Numbered from the stretch's first letter, positions 33,306 through 43,337 are shown. The stretch is DNA of 64,000 nucleotides from Gimesia algae (GCF_007746795.1 NZ_CP036343.1:2469369-2533368); one strand, 5' to 3'. Made by a program: numbers and translations. Notes: generated from the sequence alone by a model not told the origin.

Positions 33306-34505
33306 TCATTTCCCACAACCATTCGATTCTGAATTCATACGAGATTTGACCGCACGGCTGTTCAGAAAACGGACCAGAGAGACACTCAGTTCATCGGCCG
33401 ACTGATAGCGGTTCTGCTTTGATCGATCAAGGCAGCCGATAATGATATTTTCCAGCGCAGCTGGAATCTCTCTGTTGATTTCGCGTGGACGTGTATAACT
33501 CCCGCTGAGAATTTGCTCGACGAGAGCGTTGGAACTCTTGTCCTTAAATATCGGAGAGAGCGTAGCAAGTTCATAAAGAACACATCCCAGGGAATAGAGA
33601 TCGCTGCGTTCATCCACATCACCCTGGATACGTTCTGGAGGCTGATTCAATAGAGACTGAACCCTCTGCTGCCTGAATGTTCCTTCCAGATGTTGTGGTA
33701 AACAGAAACCTGTCAGCCAGCAGTGTCCATCCTGGTTCAGAATAAAATTGCCCGGTCTCAAATCACAATGCAATGTGCCACGGCTATGAGCAAATCGCAG
33801 TGCATTGGCTGCTTGCAATCCCAACGTGGCAATCGACCGCCAATAATTCTGCCTGAATACTTCCAGCACTTGAGGAAGTTGTTCCTCAAACAGATAACCG
33901 ACCTGCGGTTCAAATTGATCCTGGTATACAGTTCCTGTTTGCTTCTGCGTCAGACCTCGCAGAACCTGATCCAGACTGATTCCTGGAACCAGTTGCATGA
34001 CTGCATAAGCATAACCCTGAGCTGCCTCAGTGCTCTCAACTGAAATAATATTCGGATGCCTGAGTCGAAAGACCAGACAGGCTTCACGAAGAAAACGCTC
34101 ATGTAGACGAAGAGAACATTCAGACTTCCAGGGTAAAAGTCTGACAGCGACCTTTCGTTTGTGTGGGCCTTGCACAGCGGCATAGAGGATTGAAGTACGG
34201 TTGCGGCTGATTTCTTTCAATATGCGACAGTTCCCTAACTGGGAAATCATGAAATCAGCGGGAATCTGTTTCCTCAACCTGGTGAATTCCTGATTCGTTT
34301 TCCACTCTTCCATCGCAATCAGGACAGGGAAACTTTCACGAATTTCGTCAGCATATTCCGGACAGGCGTTTGCATATGCTTCAATAGATGGATTCAGCCA
34401 GCGGCGATGCTCTTCTACAAACCGGGAGGCCAGAACCTCTAGTGTCATTCGCTCGGAAGTGGCTTCCGGTCGATCGATAATCCCAGATGATGTTTCAGAA
34501 TGCAT
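33306..34505 (-). CDS. Ser/Thr pseudokinase
   Basis: 399 aa. It has the kinase fold and the same N-terminal helical module (25-70, VLASRFVEEHRRWLNPSIEAY) as the convergent 973-aa kinase, but the catalytic machinery is altered. There is no Gly-rich loop (ILKEISRNRTSILYA). The ATP-binding Lys of VAVK is Arg (VAVRLLPW, R122), HRDxK is HCDLR (246-250), and the metal-binding DFG is TGF (265-267). The alpha-C Glu (E141), Asn 253 and the helix with SDLYSLGCVLYEL remain. ATP binding and phosphotransfer are therefore unlikely; a scaffold or decoy for the neighbouring kinase is a reasonable inference. No membrane helix; the protein ends just after the kinase domain. Confidence 0.85.
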   Translation of the reverse strand: MHSETSSGIIDRPEATSERMTLEVLASRFVEEHRRWLNPSIEAYANACPEYADEIRESFPVLIAMEEWKTNQEFTRLRKQIPADFMISQLGNCRILKEISRNRTSILYAAVQGPHKRKVAVRLLPWKSECSLRLHERFLREACLVFRLRHPNIISVESTEAAQGYAYAVMQLVPGISLDQVLRGLTQKQTGTVYQDQFEPQVGYLFEEQLPQVLEVFRQNYWRSIATLGLQAANALRFAHSRGTLHCDLRPGNFILNQDGHCWLTGFCLPQHLEGTFRQQRVQSLLNQPPERIQGDVDERSDLYSLGCVLYELATLSPIFKDKSSNALVEQILSGSYTRPREINREIPAALENIIIGCLDRSKQNRYQSADELSVSLVRFLNSRAVKSRMNSESNGCGK

Positions 34506-34923
34506 GTTGCCCCCTCAAGGAATTCTGAAGTCAGCTGGATTGTGCCCGGTTCACCATCGTAACTTTAACTTTCTTCCCCTTACAACAGTCTCGTAGTGCT
34601 GTCATCTTCATTGACAACAGCGTTCTCAGGGACAGTTACTCTTCAGATCAACCGGATCATCTTGGAACGAAAGCGAATAACAACAGTTTCAGCAGATCGG
34701 ATAACACAGATACCTGAGCTGGCTTCAAGTGGCCCCATCTGGTTTCATCAGCAAGACTTACGATCTACAATCGCTGGAAGGCTGGTAATAATCAAACGGG
34801 CCCGCATCTCTATAACGAAAGTGCTTTCAGGTAAGCTACCGGCATTTTTATTGATTTTTAATAAAGGGATGCCAGTGAACGATTCAACACAAGACAGCAG
34901 ACTGCGATCCATTCAGATACGCC
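34506..34923. other. Non-coding interval between two kinase genes
   Basis: About 420 bases between the pseudokinase start and the receptor-kinase stop. Open frames here translate to nothing recognisable and lack ribosome sites. No repeat or terminator identified. Confidence 0.4.
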
Positions 34924-37302
34924 TTACTGCATCTCCAGTTCTTTGTACTGGGCTTTTTGATTCAGGATCGTTCCCCACACGCGATTAGAAGCCTGATGTC
35001 GTGAGGGACCGAAATTAATAATCGGGCCGATCCCCAGATCCAATCCGTTAATCTGTTCAAGGGCGTTGATCAGATTTTCTGTGGTCAGGGCTTTGCCGGA
35101 TTGTTCCAGACCTTTTAAGCCTTCCACCAGACATTCAGCCGCAATGAACCCTTCCAGAGAAACAAAACCCGGCTTGGAAAGGGGGTAGAACTTTTTCATG
35201 GCATTACGATACCGTAATACTCCCGTGGCATTCGAAAGGTAGTAGGGTACGACCTGAGTCACAATCACTCCTTCCGCATATTGAGACCCCATTTCTTTAA
35301 ACTGCTGGGCCAGCAGATCACTTCCCACAAAAGACACAGCCGCAGTCTGAATATTCAGATTACGATCTTTGAGCTTCTGTACCATTAACGCTGCCGGCTT
35401 ATAAGTTGCCACCATAATTAACGCTTCGATGCGATCCTGATTCTGTTCAATCTGTTTGAAAGCGTCTGAGATTTGCGTTGTGTTCCGTTCATAACCAACT
35501 CTGAAAATATTTTCCGGTTGGATTTTGTATTTTTCCAGGGCTTTCGCCACACCTGCAAAACCATCATCCCCAAAGGAATCATTTTGAGCAAATACCGCAA
35601 TTTTTTCGGGAGCAATCCGCTTCTTCTCAACAAAATAATTGACCATCGCTGCAGTTTCATCGGCATAACTGGCGCGAAGATTAAATACATAGCGGTCGGG
35701 TGGATCGCGTCGTAAACTTTGGGCACCACTGAAAGGTGCAAAGAACAGATATTGATGTTCATTCGCATAAGGCACCGTTATTTGAGCAGTCGGTGTGCCC
35801 ACATTGCCAATTACCGCAAACACCTTATCTTTTTCAAACAATGCGTGCATATTCTCCAGCGCCTGGTCTGGTTCATATCCATCATCTTTCACAACCAACT
35901 CAATCTGACGGCCACCAATACCGCCCGCTTCGTTGATCGATTTAAAACAGGCTTGCATCCCCATGACCATATTGGTCCCCAGTTCCTTATTGGCACCGGT
36001 CATGGCAGTTGAAGTCGCCAGGATGATTTTATCATTGGTGATTCCCTGGGCGGCGGGTCCCACCTGCTGTTTCGGAGAAGACGGTTCAGTCGCTTTCCGG
36101 GGATGATTATTGTTCCAGAAATAGTATGGAACCAGAGTCAGCAACAGAAAGGTCACCAGAAAAATGACTGTTTTAAAAACGGTCCCGTGCCAGGAAGCAG
36201 CTGTCGAGGCTGGTACCGGATCTCGTTCCAGTTCTTCCCTGCTCAATATTTTTGTATCACCATATTTTTCTGCACTCGCCGTGATTGCCTTCAGGTCCTG
36301 CAACATTTCTTTGGCAGACTGATAGCGGTCTTCCGGTTTTTTGGCCATCGACTTACTGACGATGGCAGCACATTTATCAGGGATGCTGGAATTCACCTCG
36401 CGGGGATCGAGAATGTCCGCATGGCAATGGGCATACATGATCTGCACAATGCTGCCAGCATCTTCATAAGGATGCTCTCCTGTCAGCAAAGTGTAATATG
36501 TCGCCCCCAGAGAGTAGATATCGCTTCGCATGTCGACTGGCTTGGACTCGCATTGCTCGGGACTCATAAAGTAAGGCGTCCCGATCAGCTGGCCATCCTG
36601 CGTCAACTGCATCGATTGTTGAATAATTCGTTTCGCCAGACCAAAATCAGCGACTTTGATCGTGCCATGAGCGGACTGCAACAGATTTCCCGGCTTAATA
36701 TCACGGTGGACCAGACCGGATGCATGGGCCACCATCAAGCCCTCACAGGCATCTGCGATAATGCGGGACGCTTCCAGAGGAGAATAAGGACCGATCGACT
36801 CCAGATGATCATCAGTACTGCCACCCGTCATCAGTTCCATCACGATGTAATGGACGTCTCCTTCCTGGTTGATTTCATGAATCGAAACCACGTGAGGATG
36901 TGTTAAGCGACCGGCGGCTTTGGCCTCTGCCAGAAACCGATCCAGCATCATCTTGTCTGAAGCCAGTTCGGCAGGCAACAGTTTGATGGCCACGTCACGC
37001 TCGATCGTTGTATCATGCGCCTGATAAACAACCCCCATCCCCCCCTGCCCCAGGAGACCGGTGATCGTATATTTGCCCAGCTTCTTCCCGATCCAGGCGG
37101 CCGCTTTCTCTGCGGAAGGCCCTTCCAGATGAGGCGCGGATTTACCGGTGATACTGTCACCGCCAATCATGGTTTTGTCAATTTCGTTGATGTTGATCGG
37201 CGGAATTTCATCGACCGTTTCTTCCTGCTCAGGATCGACGGGGGGAAATTCATCGACAGTTTCTTCACCATCTACGGGATCTTGATAACCTTTTTCCGAC
37301 AC
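34924..37302 (-). CDS. Receptor Ser/Thr kinase with ABC-type solute-binding sensor domain
   Basis: 792 aa. Acidic N-terminus with repeated DEFPPVDPEQEETVDEIPP-like units, then a complete kinase domain: LGQGGMGVVYQA (84-95), VAIK Lys 107, VHRDIKPGNLLQ near 204, ADFGLA, SPEQ and DIYSLGATYYTLL. One transmembrane helix (about 368-392, VIFLVTFLLLTLVPYYFW) leads to an extracytoplasmic Peripla_BP_6 (LivJ-like) domain (~420-790). That domain starts IILATSTAMTGANKELG, with GIGGRQIELVVKDDGY and FAVIGNVGTPTAQ. Such domains bind branched-chain amino acids, urea or similar small molecules as part of ABC importers. Fused to a kinase through a membrane helix, it should turn ligand binding into cytoplasmic Ser/Thr phosphorylation. 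Catalytic residues are intact. Confidence 0.92.
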   Translation of the reverse strand: MSEKGYQDPVDGEETVDEFPPVDPEQEETVDEIPPININEIDKTMIGGDSITGKSAPHLEGPSAEKAAAWIGKKLGKYTITGLLGQGGMGVVYQAHDTTIERDVAIKLLPAELASDKMMLDRFLAEAKAAGRLTHPHVVSIHEINQEGDVHYIVMELMTGGSTDDHLESIGPYSPLEASRIIADACEGLMVAHASGLVHRDIKPGNLLQSAHGTIKVADFGLAKRIIQQSMQLTQDGQLIGTPYFMSPEQCESKPVDMRSDIYSLGATYYTLLTGEHPYEDAGSIVQIMYAHCHADILDPREVNSSIPDKCAAIVSKSMAKKPEDRYQSAKEMLQDLKAITASAEKYGDTKILSREELERDPVPASTAASWHGTVFKTVIFLVTFLLLTLVPYYFWNNNHPRKATEPSSPKQQVGPAAQGITNDKIILATSTAMTGANKELGTNMVMGMQACFKSINEAGGIGGRQIELVVKDDGYEPDQALENMHALFEKDKVFAVIGNVGTPTAQITVPYANEHQYLFFAPFSGAQSLRRDPPDRYVFNLRASYADETAAMVNYFVEKKRIAPEKIAVFAQNDSFGDDGFAGVAKALEKYKIQPENIFRVGYERNTTQISDAFKQIEQNQDRIEALIMVATYKPAALMVQKLKDRNLNIQTAAVSFVGSDLLAQQFKEMGSQYAEGVIVTQVVPYYLSNATGVLRYRNAMKKFYPLSKPGFVSLEGFIAAECLVEGLKGLEQSGKALTTENLINALEQINGLDLGIGPIINFGPSRHQASNRVWGTILNQKAQYKELEMQ

Positions 37303-37788
37303 GGGTCAGTTCCCAGATTTCGATTTTCTCAATCGAGTAATATTTCAGCCCTGGAATACAGGTTTCCAGTCAGGCATCTCTCATACGACTGAAATATACA
37401 TTTCAATCAACGACCTGTGTTCTATTGAACACATAATAAAGGCCATATTAGTGAGGCTTTTATTGATATACAAAATCATCGTTCATAAAAATATTTACGC
37501 AATCGTTTTTTTTCAAACTCGCCTGAATATTCATGAAAATTAAATGAGAACAGGGAATGTTCGCTCTCATCTCTTGTATCTACCTCCAATAACGGCAGAA
37601 CGTTGGAGTTGACACCTGTTATTCAACAATTATTTCGGGAACCAGCAGAGTTTTCTCTGCACGGGAAACAGGGATTTTGGAAACTGAAGAAACAGAATAA
37701 CCGTTACAGAAGACTGCCTGCGAGACACAAGCTGGAGCAAATTCACAGCTAATAGATGGTATTCTGCTTGAGATGCCTCAGTCATTAC
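37303..37788. other. Non-coding interval upstream of receptor kinase
   Basis: About 485 bases, partly very AT-rich (37430-37560), without a supportable gene. It must contain the receptor-kinase promoter and the 3' end of the large cytochrome transcript on the other side. No clear terminator seen. Confidence 0.45.
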
Positions 37789-40700
37789 TTATTGACTGGC
37801 AACCCGGAGCCGGACTGTTTTGAGATCCAGAAGCGCTTTATTAATTTTACCATCGCTGCGGACCGTCAGACGCGTTTTGCCACTGGGAACATTGAGCGTC
37901 CCGAGTTTGCGGTTCTGATAAACATCCCAGCTGCCCGTTGCGGCGACGGACCAGATCAGTCTCTGACCGGCGACTTCCAGCTGCATGAGATTACCGGCGA
38001 CTCCCTGTGGACAGGCATATTCCAGGTAGACATCATATTTGCCGGACTTTGGAACCTCCATCGTCCAGACGGCGCGGTCGTTTTCACTCTGCCAGTACCC
38101 CAGATTCTTATATTTGTTTTCAAACTTCAGCGTTTGACCATAAATCTCAGCAAGTTGAGGAGTCAGAAAATAATCTCCTCTGAGTGCTTCCGCTTCCACG
38201 ACAGCAGGTTCATTGCCGTTAAACGTTTTGCGGGGTAATTCGGTTGCGTTCAGATAGGCAATCACATCTGCCAGATCCTGCGGAGACATGTCTTTTTCCA
38301 ATCCTTCCGGCATCAGTGATTTTCCGGTACTGAGCAGTTCTTCCAGATCGTTGCGTAACAGCGTTTTTGATTTACCATCATTTTGAATCAGTGTAATACT
38401 TTCCCCACTCTCCGATGCAAGCAGACCGTTATAGGTCAGTCCGTTGACCGTGACTGCCAGATAGCTCACATATTTATTTTCAATCGCCCGGTTGGGATCC
38501 AGTATCGCGGTGATAAGCGCTCTGTGTGACTTATCAGTAAGCGCCGACAAATCCGGACCGATTGGTTTTCCTTCCTGATTCAGTTGATGACACACGGAGC
38601 AGCGTTTGACAAAGGTCTGATGTCCCGACTCTGCATTTCCTTTGAGATCCAGCACCGTTGAATACTCTTCCACAACTTTCAAGCGATTGGAATTCAAGGA
38701 TGAAGACAGTAGCTGTTCTGCCCGCTTTTGAATCTGACTGTCTTTACTGCTCAGCAGGAGCTGGCGACTTGAAGCATCTATTTCAGCAGGAAGAATGGTT
38801 TTCTGTTCCAGCGCAGCCAAGACGGATTGGCTCCAGGCACTGCGACTCAGCAGAGCGTTCAAGACTTCCGCTCGTAAGCCGGGACCAAAGCTCCTCCAGC
38901 GTTCGAGTAAAATCTCTGGCGTCTGTGAATTGCCGAATTGCGTCAATGCAGAGACAGAGGCACTCTGTAGTTCACGTGAATTTCGAGGGGAAAGCAGACC
39001 TGCCAGCAGTTCAAAATCCTCATCGCGGTGTGTAAAACCGCGACCGAGCAGCTGGATTACCTGCTGGCGCTGTTGCACAGAAGCAGTTTCATCCGCAGCG
39101 ATAGTTCTTGCCTCAGCAAACAGGGGTTTCAGTTGATCAAGTACCTTCTGCCATTGTTGATTGGATTTCTGATAAAACTGTGCAAGAGACTGATTCCGAC
39201 GCCCCAGCGACTGGAGTAGAGTGGAGATGGCCTGAAACTGCCACGGCTCAAATGATTTCCCGGCAGATCGCTTCCCGACGATTTCATAGATTCGCGCTAA
39301 CGTCTTCTGATCATTCTCAGCAACAGCCATCGCAACCAGAGCATTAAAGCACTGTGCAGGAGGCTGTTTCCCCTTTAATTCCTGAAAGAGCGCGGTGGTG
39401 AAGGAATCCAGGTGGGAACCAGCCGAACTCAAAATCGCAGTCCGCAAATAAACATCCCGATCATGCGGTAATACCAGTCGTGCCAAAGCGACTCCCGCTT
39501 CCTCTGAGTTCCATTCCCCCAGTGAATAGGCAAGTTGCATTTGCACCTGAGGATCGGAACCGTTGACCATGCTCAGTAACTTTGAGCCGATTTTCGGTGT
39601 ATCATTCACGAAGCGTTCACCAATACGAATTGCATGTCGACGTACTCCCGGATGGGGGTCAGCCAAAGCGGCGAGTACTTCTTCCGCGGTAACCTGACCT
39701 AACCCGTCCAGCGCACACAATGCATGCAAACGGGCCGTCGCTGCTTTGCCGTTTGATACCATCTTCTTCAGATCTGGTACAGCAGATTTCTGTTTCCTGG
39801 TGACGAGCCATTGATGGGCCATGTCGCGTTGTGTGCCATTAGGACTTTCCAGCAGCTGAACCAGCTTGGAATCCGTCATCTGATCCAGTCGTGGAATAGA
39901 ACGCAGGGTCGTTTCATCTTTCACGATCCGATAAATTCTCCCCTGCTCTTTCCCGGCACGCAGATCCAGTTTTTCCTGCATTTTCTGCGGAATCCACTGC
40001 GGGTGTTCAATCACATGACGATACATGTCTGCCACCCAGATCGCCCCATCAGGGCCGGTGCGTGCCATCGTGGGGCGAAACCAGTTATCGGTCGAAGCCA
40101 TGAACTCAGAATCCTGTTCATTTTCTGCCCGCTGGCTGGTGAACGTCGTCCCTTTAGCAGAAACGATTTCACGATGCACCAGATTATGAACGGGTTCACA
40201 GATAAACGAATTCCCGACAAAATCGGGTCCCAGTAATTCATCCCGATAGAAACAGAGACCACAGGCCGAGGTAATGCGATTGACTTTATTGAAATCATTA
40301 AAACGCACCTGCGTCCGACTGATAGGAAAAATAGTAGCAGCGCCGGGTCTGACCGAAACCTGGACCTTGGCATCCGGTGCAATCAGACTTTTATTGCGGC
40401 GGAGATAGTGATCTGCCAATGCATAATGAAACGCGGGATTACTGTTGTTGCTGCCAAACCAGTTGCCCCAGTCATCCCGTTCCCGGCCAAACTGAGTCTG
40501 TCCTGACTGCGGATCCATTAATCCCGAGTCCGGTCTGATGCGCAAATCACGACGACCAAACGTCAGCTTCTCACCCGTTTTTACCGAAACCAGATTGCCG
40601 CCGGAATCACCATTCGCCAGATAGATCCAGTTATCCAGCCCCCAACGCAGTCCGTTAACGCGATGCTGCTGGTTCCCTTCACCAAAGCCGGAATAGAGCG

Positions 40701-42984
40701 ATTCGCGCAGATCCGCTTTCCCATCTCCGTCTGTATCTTCCGCATAAAATACTTCGGGAGCCGTCGTCACAATCGCTCCCTTACGCCAGGACATGATACC
40801 TGTAGGATAGCCCAACCCCTCTAAAAACAGAGTCGATTTGTCATACTTGCCATCACCATCGGTGTCTTCCAGATAGCGGACACTCCCGGCGAATTCCCCG
40901 GTTTCATCGACACCCAGTGGATAGTCGGCCATTTCCGTGACCCAGAGTTTTCCATCTGGCCCCCAGTCAAAAGCCACCGGATCCTGGACCAGAGGCTCAG
41001 CAGCAACCAGCTCCACATGAAAACCAGGTTTGACTTGAATACTTTTCAGCGCTGCCGAAGGTGACTTGGGCCGAGGTCCCTGTAACTCCATCAATTCTTC
41101 ATACGATTTACCGGCGACAAGATGCTTCAGCTTGGCTGTATCTTCATTTTGAACCCAGAGATGTTTTGAGTGGAACCAGGCACCGTTATTTGTACCATTC
41201 CGAGAAATTGCGGGGACTTCATCAGCCTCACTTCTCTGCTTGTTAAACAACTGACTCCAGCCCTCTTCAAGTGATTTAAACAGATGCAGCGAATAACGGC
41301 TCTCATTGGAAAAGAGCGCATCCTCGTAGCCATCCTCATTAATATCCACAAACCGCAATCCGGCATCACGGCCTTTACCATCAACCAGGAATGCCTCTTG
41401 CGGCAGCGACCAGGGAAGCCGCTGCCATTGGGAATTCTTCTCAGACCATGTAAAGACAGCCTGCTGCTGTGGATTAGAAATGATCAACTCGCACTGACCA
41501 TCATGGTTCAAATCACGCAGGCGGAATCCCAGATCGATACCTTCCTTCTGAATAAACAATGACTCTTCTGCTGAGGGTAAACCGGCCAGGAGCATTTTAT
41601 CTTCGATCCAGCTGTTGCCGTCGAAACGCCATGCATTAGATTCATCAGCGGTCAGCGTGAACAGCACCACCTGATGATTCAAGATCCCAAAGCGGCTGCG
41701 AATGGATTGTGTGCCGTCGGTAGCAGGCTGAGTAACCAGTTGCGTCGGGAATTCACTTTCGACCCAGTTATTTTGAGCCGGATTCCAGATTCGGGTTTTC
41801 TGCACGCTCCGATTGCCGATGACGACATCCATAAAACCGTCACTGTTCAAGTCTAAGAGACGCACTCCATTATCAGCCCCCTGCTGATTTCGCAGGGGTT
41901 GACCGGCCAGCAGGTTCTCGTTCATGCGATCCAGCACTTCACGAAATGAGAGAAACTGCACCGCGGCTCCATGTTTCACTGTCGCATGATCGATCAACTT
42001 GATGACCTGCTCATTACTGATCCAACCATGCGGATGAAAGACCAGATTGAACGTTCCCTGCTTGACAACCGTCGCATCAAGCACGGCTGTCCAGTCACGC
42101 ACCGTCAGTGGGTTCATCGGTTTCTGGCGATGCTGGGCTGACCAGTCACTGGGAGTCACGCAGGAAAATTCCCAGCACAGCCGCGAAATCGGGTAGGGAT
42201 AGGGATAGTCAAATATCGTATTCACAAAACCCCGATCAACGGGAACATACTTCTCAATGCGTCCCTGACCATCCGGATCGACAACATACTCTTTCGGCAG
42301 TTCCGGATCTTTGTCAGTGAAAACTTGAAATACCGAAGTATCGATCTGCAGGAAGTTTCCTTTCGGAGACTGGCTGTTGAAGATCTCGGTAAAAAAGCGG
42401 GGACTGACGGTATTCAGTGAATCACAACAGGGCATCCGATACGCCACGGGCTGACTGTGAGGGATCTCGTTCAACAGATCAACGCAGCGTTCCACCGTCC
42501 CTTTGGCTTTTTCAAAATCGCGATCTTTCAAAAGTGGACAGGGATGATCATAGGTGTGCACCTCAATGCTGACCCCCTCTTGAATCCATTTCTGGAGATG
42601 GGGATCTTCTGGATTCACGCGACAGGTCATGATACTGACGCCCGCGTTACCGTTGATTTCTTTGAGTCGCTCCAGAATCGGTCGTAAATAGGTTTCGTAC
42701 TTCTGAACATCGCGCATGTCATCGATGGCAAGCACACAGACCGCTTTGACGGAAGGATCTCCATACCACTGCGGAGTCGTCAGCTTGGGAAAATGCTGCG
42801 AAACGTAATAAGGATCATCCTGATCCAGGTAAACCAGACGGTTACCTGTTTCGACTGTCTTCTCTGCTGCCCTGAGCGAGGAAGTCAGAAAAACGACAAA
42901 GCCCACTATCAGAATCGTGATCCTTCGGATCCGATTCCGGTTTGAACGGGCGGATTGAAAAACATCTGTGACTGACAGAAGCAT
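37789..42984 (-). CDS. Deacetylase/FG-GAP/PVC-type cytochrome c fusion protein
   Basis: 1731 aa from ATG 42984 (GGAG 8 nt upstream; the frame is open 50 codons further but without a signal peptide at its start). Signal peptide ends near SSLRAAE. Domains: a NodB-like polysaccharide-deacetylase module (IDD motif in VLAIDDMRD and HTYDH in VEVHTYDHPCPL-like context), three FG-GAP/VCBS calcium-type repeats (DLNSDGFMDVVIGN, DLNHDGQCELI, DINEDGYEDALFSN), a PVC-type dehydrogenase propeller (FHVELVAAEPLVQDPVAFDW), HEAT-like repeats, a heme-c domain (CSVCH) and a C-terminal carbohydrate-binding-like beta domain. The CxxCH module probably takes electrons from oxidation of a sugar. A GntR/FCD regulator is divergently encoded and a perfect palindrome lies 130 bp upstream. 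Confidence 0.85.
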   Translation of the reverse strand: MLLSVTDVFQSARSNRNRIRRITILIVGFVVFLTSSLRAAEKTVETGNRLVYLDQDDPYYVSQHFPKLTTPQWYGDPSVKAVCVLAIDDMRDVQKYETYLRPILERLKEINGNAGVSIMTCRVNPEDPHLQKWIQEGVSIEVHTYDHPCPLLKDRDFEKAKGTVERCVDLLNEIPHSQPVAYRMPCCDSLNTVSPRFFTEIFNSQSPKGNFLQIDTSVFQVFTDKDPELPKEYVVDPDGQGRIEKYVPVDRGFVNTIFDYPYPYPISRLCWEFSCVTPSDWSAQHRQKPMNPLTVRDWTAVLDATVVKQGTFNLVFHPHGWISNEQVIKLIDHATVKHGAAVQFLSFREVLDRMNENLLAGQPLRNQQGADNGVRLLDLNSDGFMDVVIGNRSVQKTRIWNPAQNNWVESEFPTQLVTQPATDGTQSIRSRFGILNHQVVLFTLTADESNAWRFDGNSWIEDKMLLAGLPSAEESLFIQKEGIDLGFRLRDLNHDGQCELIISNPQQQAVFTWSEKNSQWQRLPWSLPQEAFLVDGKGRDAGLRFVDINEDGYEDALFSNESRYSLHLFKSLEEGWSQLFNKQRSEADEVPAISRNGTNNGAWFHSKHLWVQNEDTAKLKHLVAGKSYEELMELQGPRPKSPSAALKSIQVKPGFHVELVAAEPLVQDPVAFDWGPDGKLWVTEMADYPLGVDETGEFAGSVRYLEDTDGDGKYDKSTLFLEGLGYPTGIMSWRKGAIVTTAPEVFYAEDTDGDGKADLRESLYSGFGEGNQQHRVNGLRWGLDNWIYLANGDSGGNLVSVKTGEKLTFGRRDLRIRPDSGLMDPQSGQTQFGRERDDWGNWFGSNNSNPAFHYALADHYLRRNKSLIAPDAKVQVSVRPGAATIFPISRTQVRFNDFNKVNRITSACGLCFYRDELLGPDFVGNSFICEPVHNLVHREIVSAKGTTFTSQRAENEQDSEFMASTDNWFRPTMARTGPDGAIWVADMYRHVIEHPQWIPQKMQEKLDLRAGKEQGRIYRIVKDETTLRSIPRLDQMTDSKLVQLLESPNGTQRDMAHQWLVTRKQKSAVPDLKKMVSNGKAATARLHALCALDGLGQVTAEEVLAALADPHPGVRRHAIRIGERFVNDTPKIGSKLLSMVNGSDPQVQMQLAYSLGEWNSEEAGVALARLVLPHDRDVYLRTAILSSAGSHLDSFTTALFQELKGKQPPAQCFNALVAMAVAENDQKTLARIYEIVGKRSAGKSFEPWQFQAISTLLQSLGRRNQSLAQFYQKSNQQWQKVLDQLKPLFAEARTIAADETASVQQRQQVIQLLGRGFTHRDEDFELLAGLLSPRNSRELQSASVSALTQFGNSQTPEILLERWRSFGPGLRAEVLNALLSRSAWSQSVLAALEQKTILPAEIDASSRQLLLSSKDSQIQKRAEQLLSSSLNSNRLKVVEEYSTVLDLKGNAESGHQTFVKRCSVCHQLNQEGKPIGPDLSALTDKSHRALITAILDPNRAIENKYVSYLAVTVNGLTYNGLLASESGESITLIQNDGKSKTLLRNDLEELLSTGKSLMPEGLEKDMSPQDLADVIAYLNATELPRKTFNGNEPAVVEAEALRGDYFLTPQLAEIYGQTLKFENKYKNLGYWQSENDRAVWTMEVPKSGKYDVYLEYACPQGVAGNLMQLEVAGQRLIWSVAATGSWDVYQNRKLGTLNVPSGKTRLTVRSDGKINKALLDLKTVRLRVASQ

Positions 42985-43113
42985 CTGCAATTCTCCGGTA
43001 TATTGTAGATTACCATACTCACTAAAGAGTCTGGGGGCCGATGAGTTTTCAGGAAACGCTCTTCTTTTCAGTCTGGCTGTCCGGTTACGGCATGTCAACC
43101 GAACAAACCCATT

Positions 43114-43125
43114 ATTGTATACAAT
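43114..43125. promoter_or_regulatory. Palindrome, candidate operator for GntR/FCD regulator
   Basis: ATTGTATACAAT is a perfect 12-bp palindrome with the GT...AC core usual for FadR-subfamily GntR proteins. It lies 130 bp upstream of the cytochrome start and about 210 bp upstream of the divergent GntR gene. Confidence 0.45.
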
Positions 43126-43192
43126 TCCACCCAATCCTGCATTAACCCTGAATTCTATTGCGGTTTCATGAAAACTAATTCCGTGCCAATTA

Positions 43193-43287
43193 TTAACCTA
43201 TTTTCATAAAAATCTGCTAAAATGGATGAAAACGAAACCATTAAATAAGAATTGCAATATTGTTCACAATTATGCAGAATAGGTTAA
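43193..43287. promoter_or_regulatory. Spaced inverted repeat between divergent promoters
   Basis: TTAACCTATT (43193-43202) and AATAGGTTAA (43278-43287) are exact inverted copies 75 bp apart in the regulator/cytochrome intergenic region. They could be paired operator sites allowing looping. Confidence 0.35.
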
Positions 43288-43337
43288 TCACGCACATACC
43301 AGAAAATCACCCCGTCTGAAATGAGCCAGGAAACATC

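Noticed and set aside
36103-36906. Long plus-strand open frame of about 267 codons
   Set aside because: Antisense to the receptor kinase, whose domains read cleanly on the other strand; the translation has no recognisable motif and no ribosome site.
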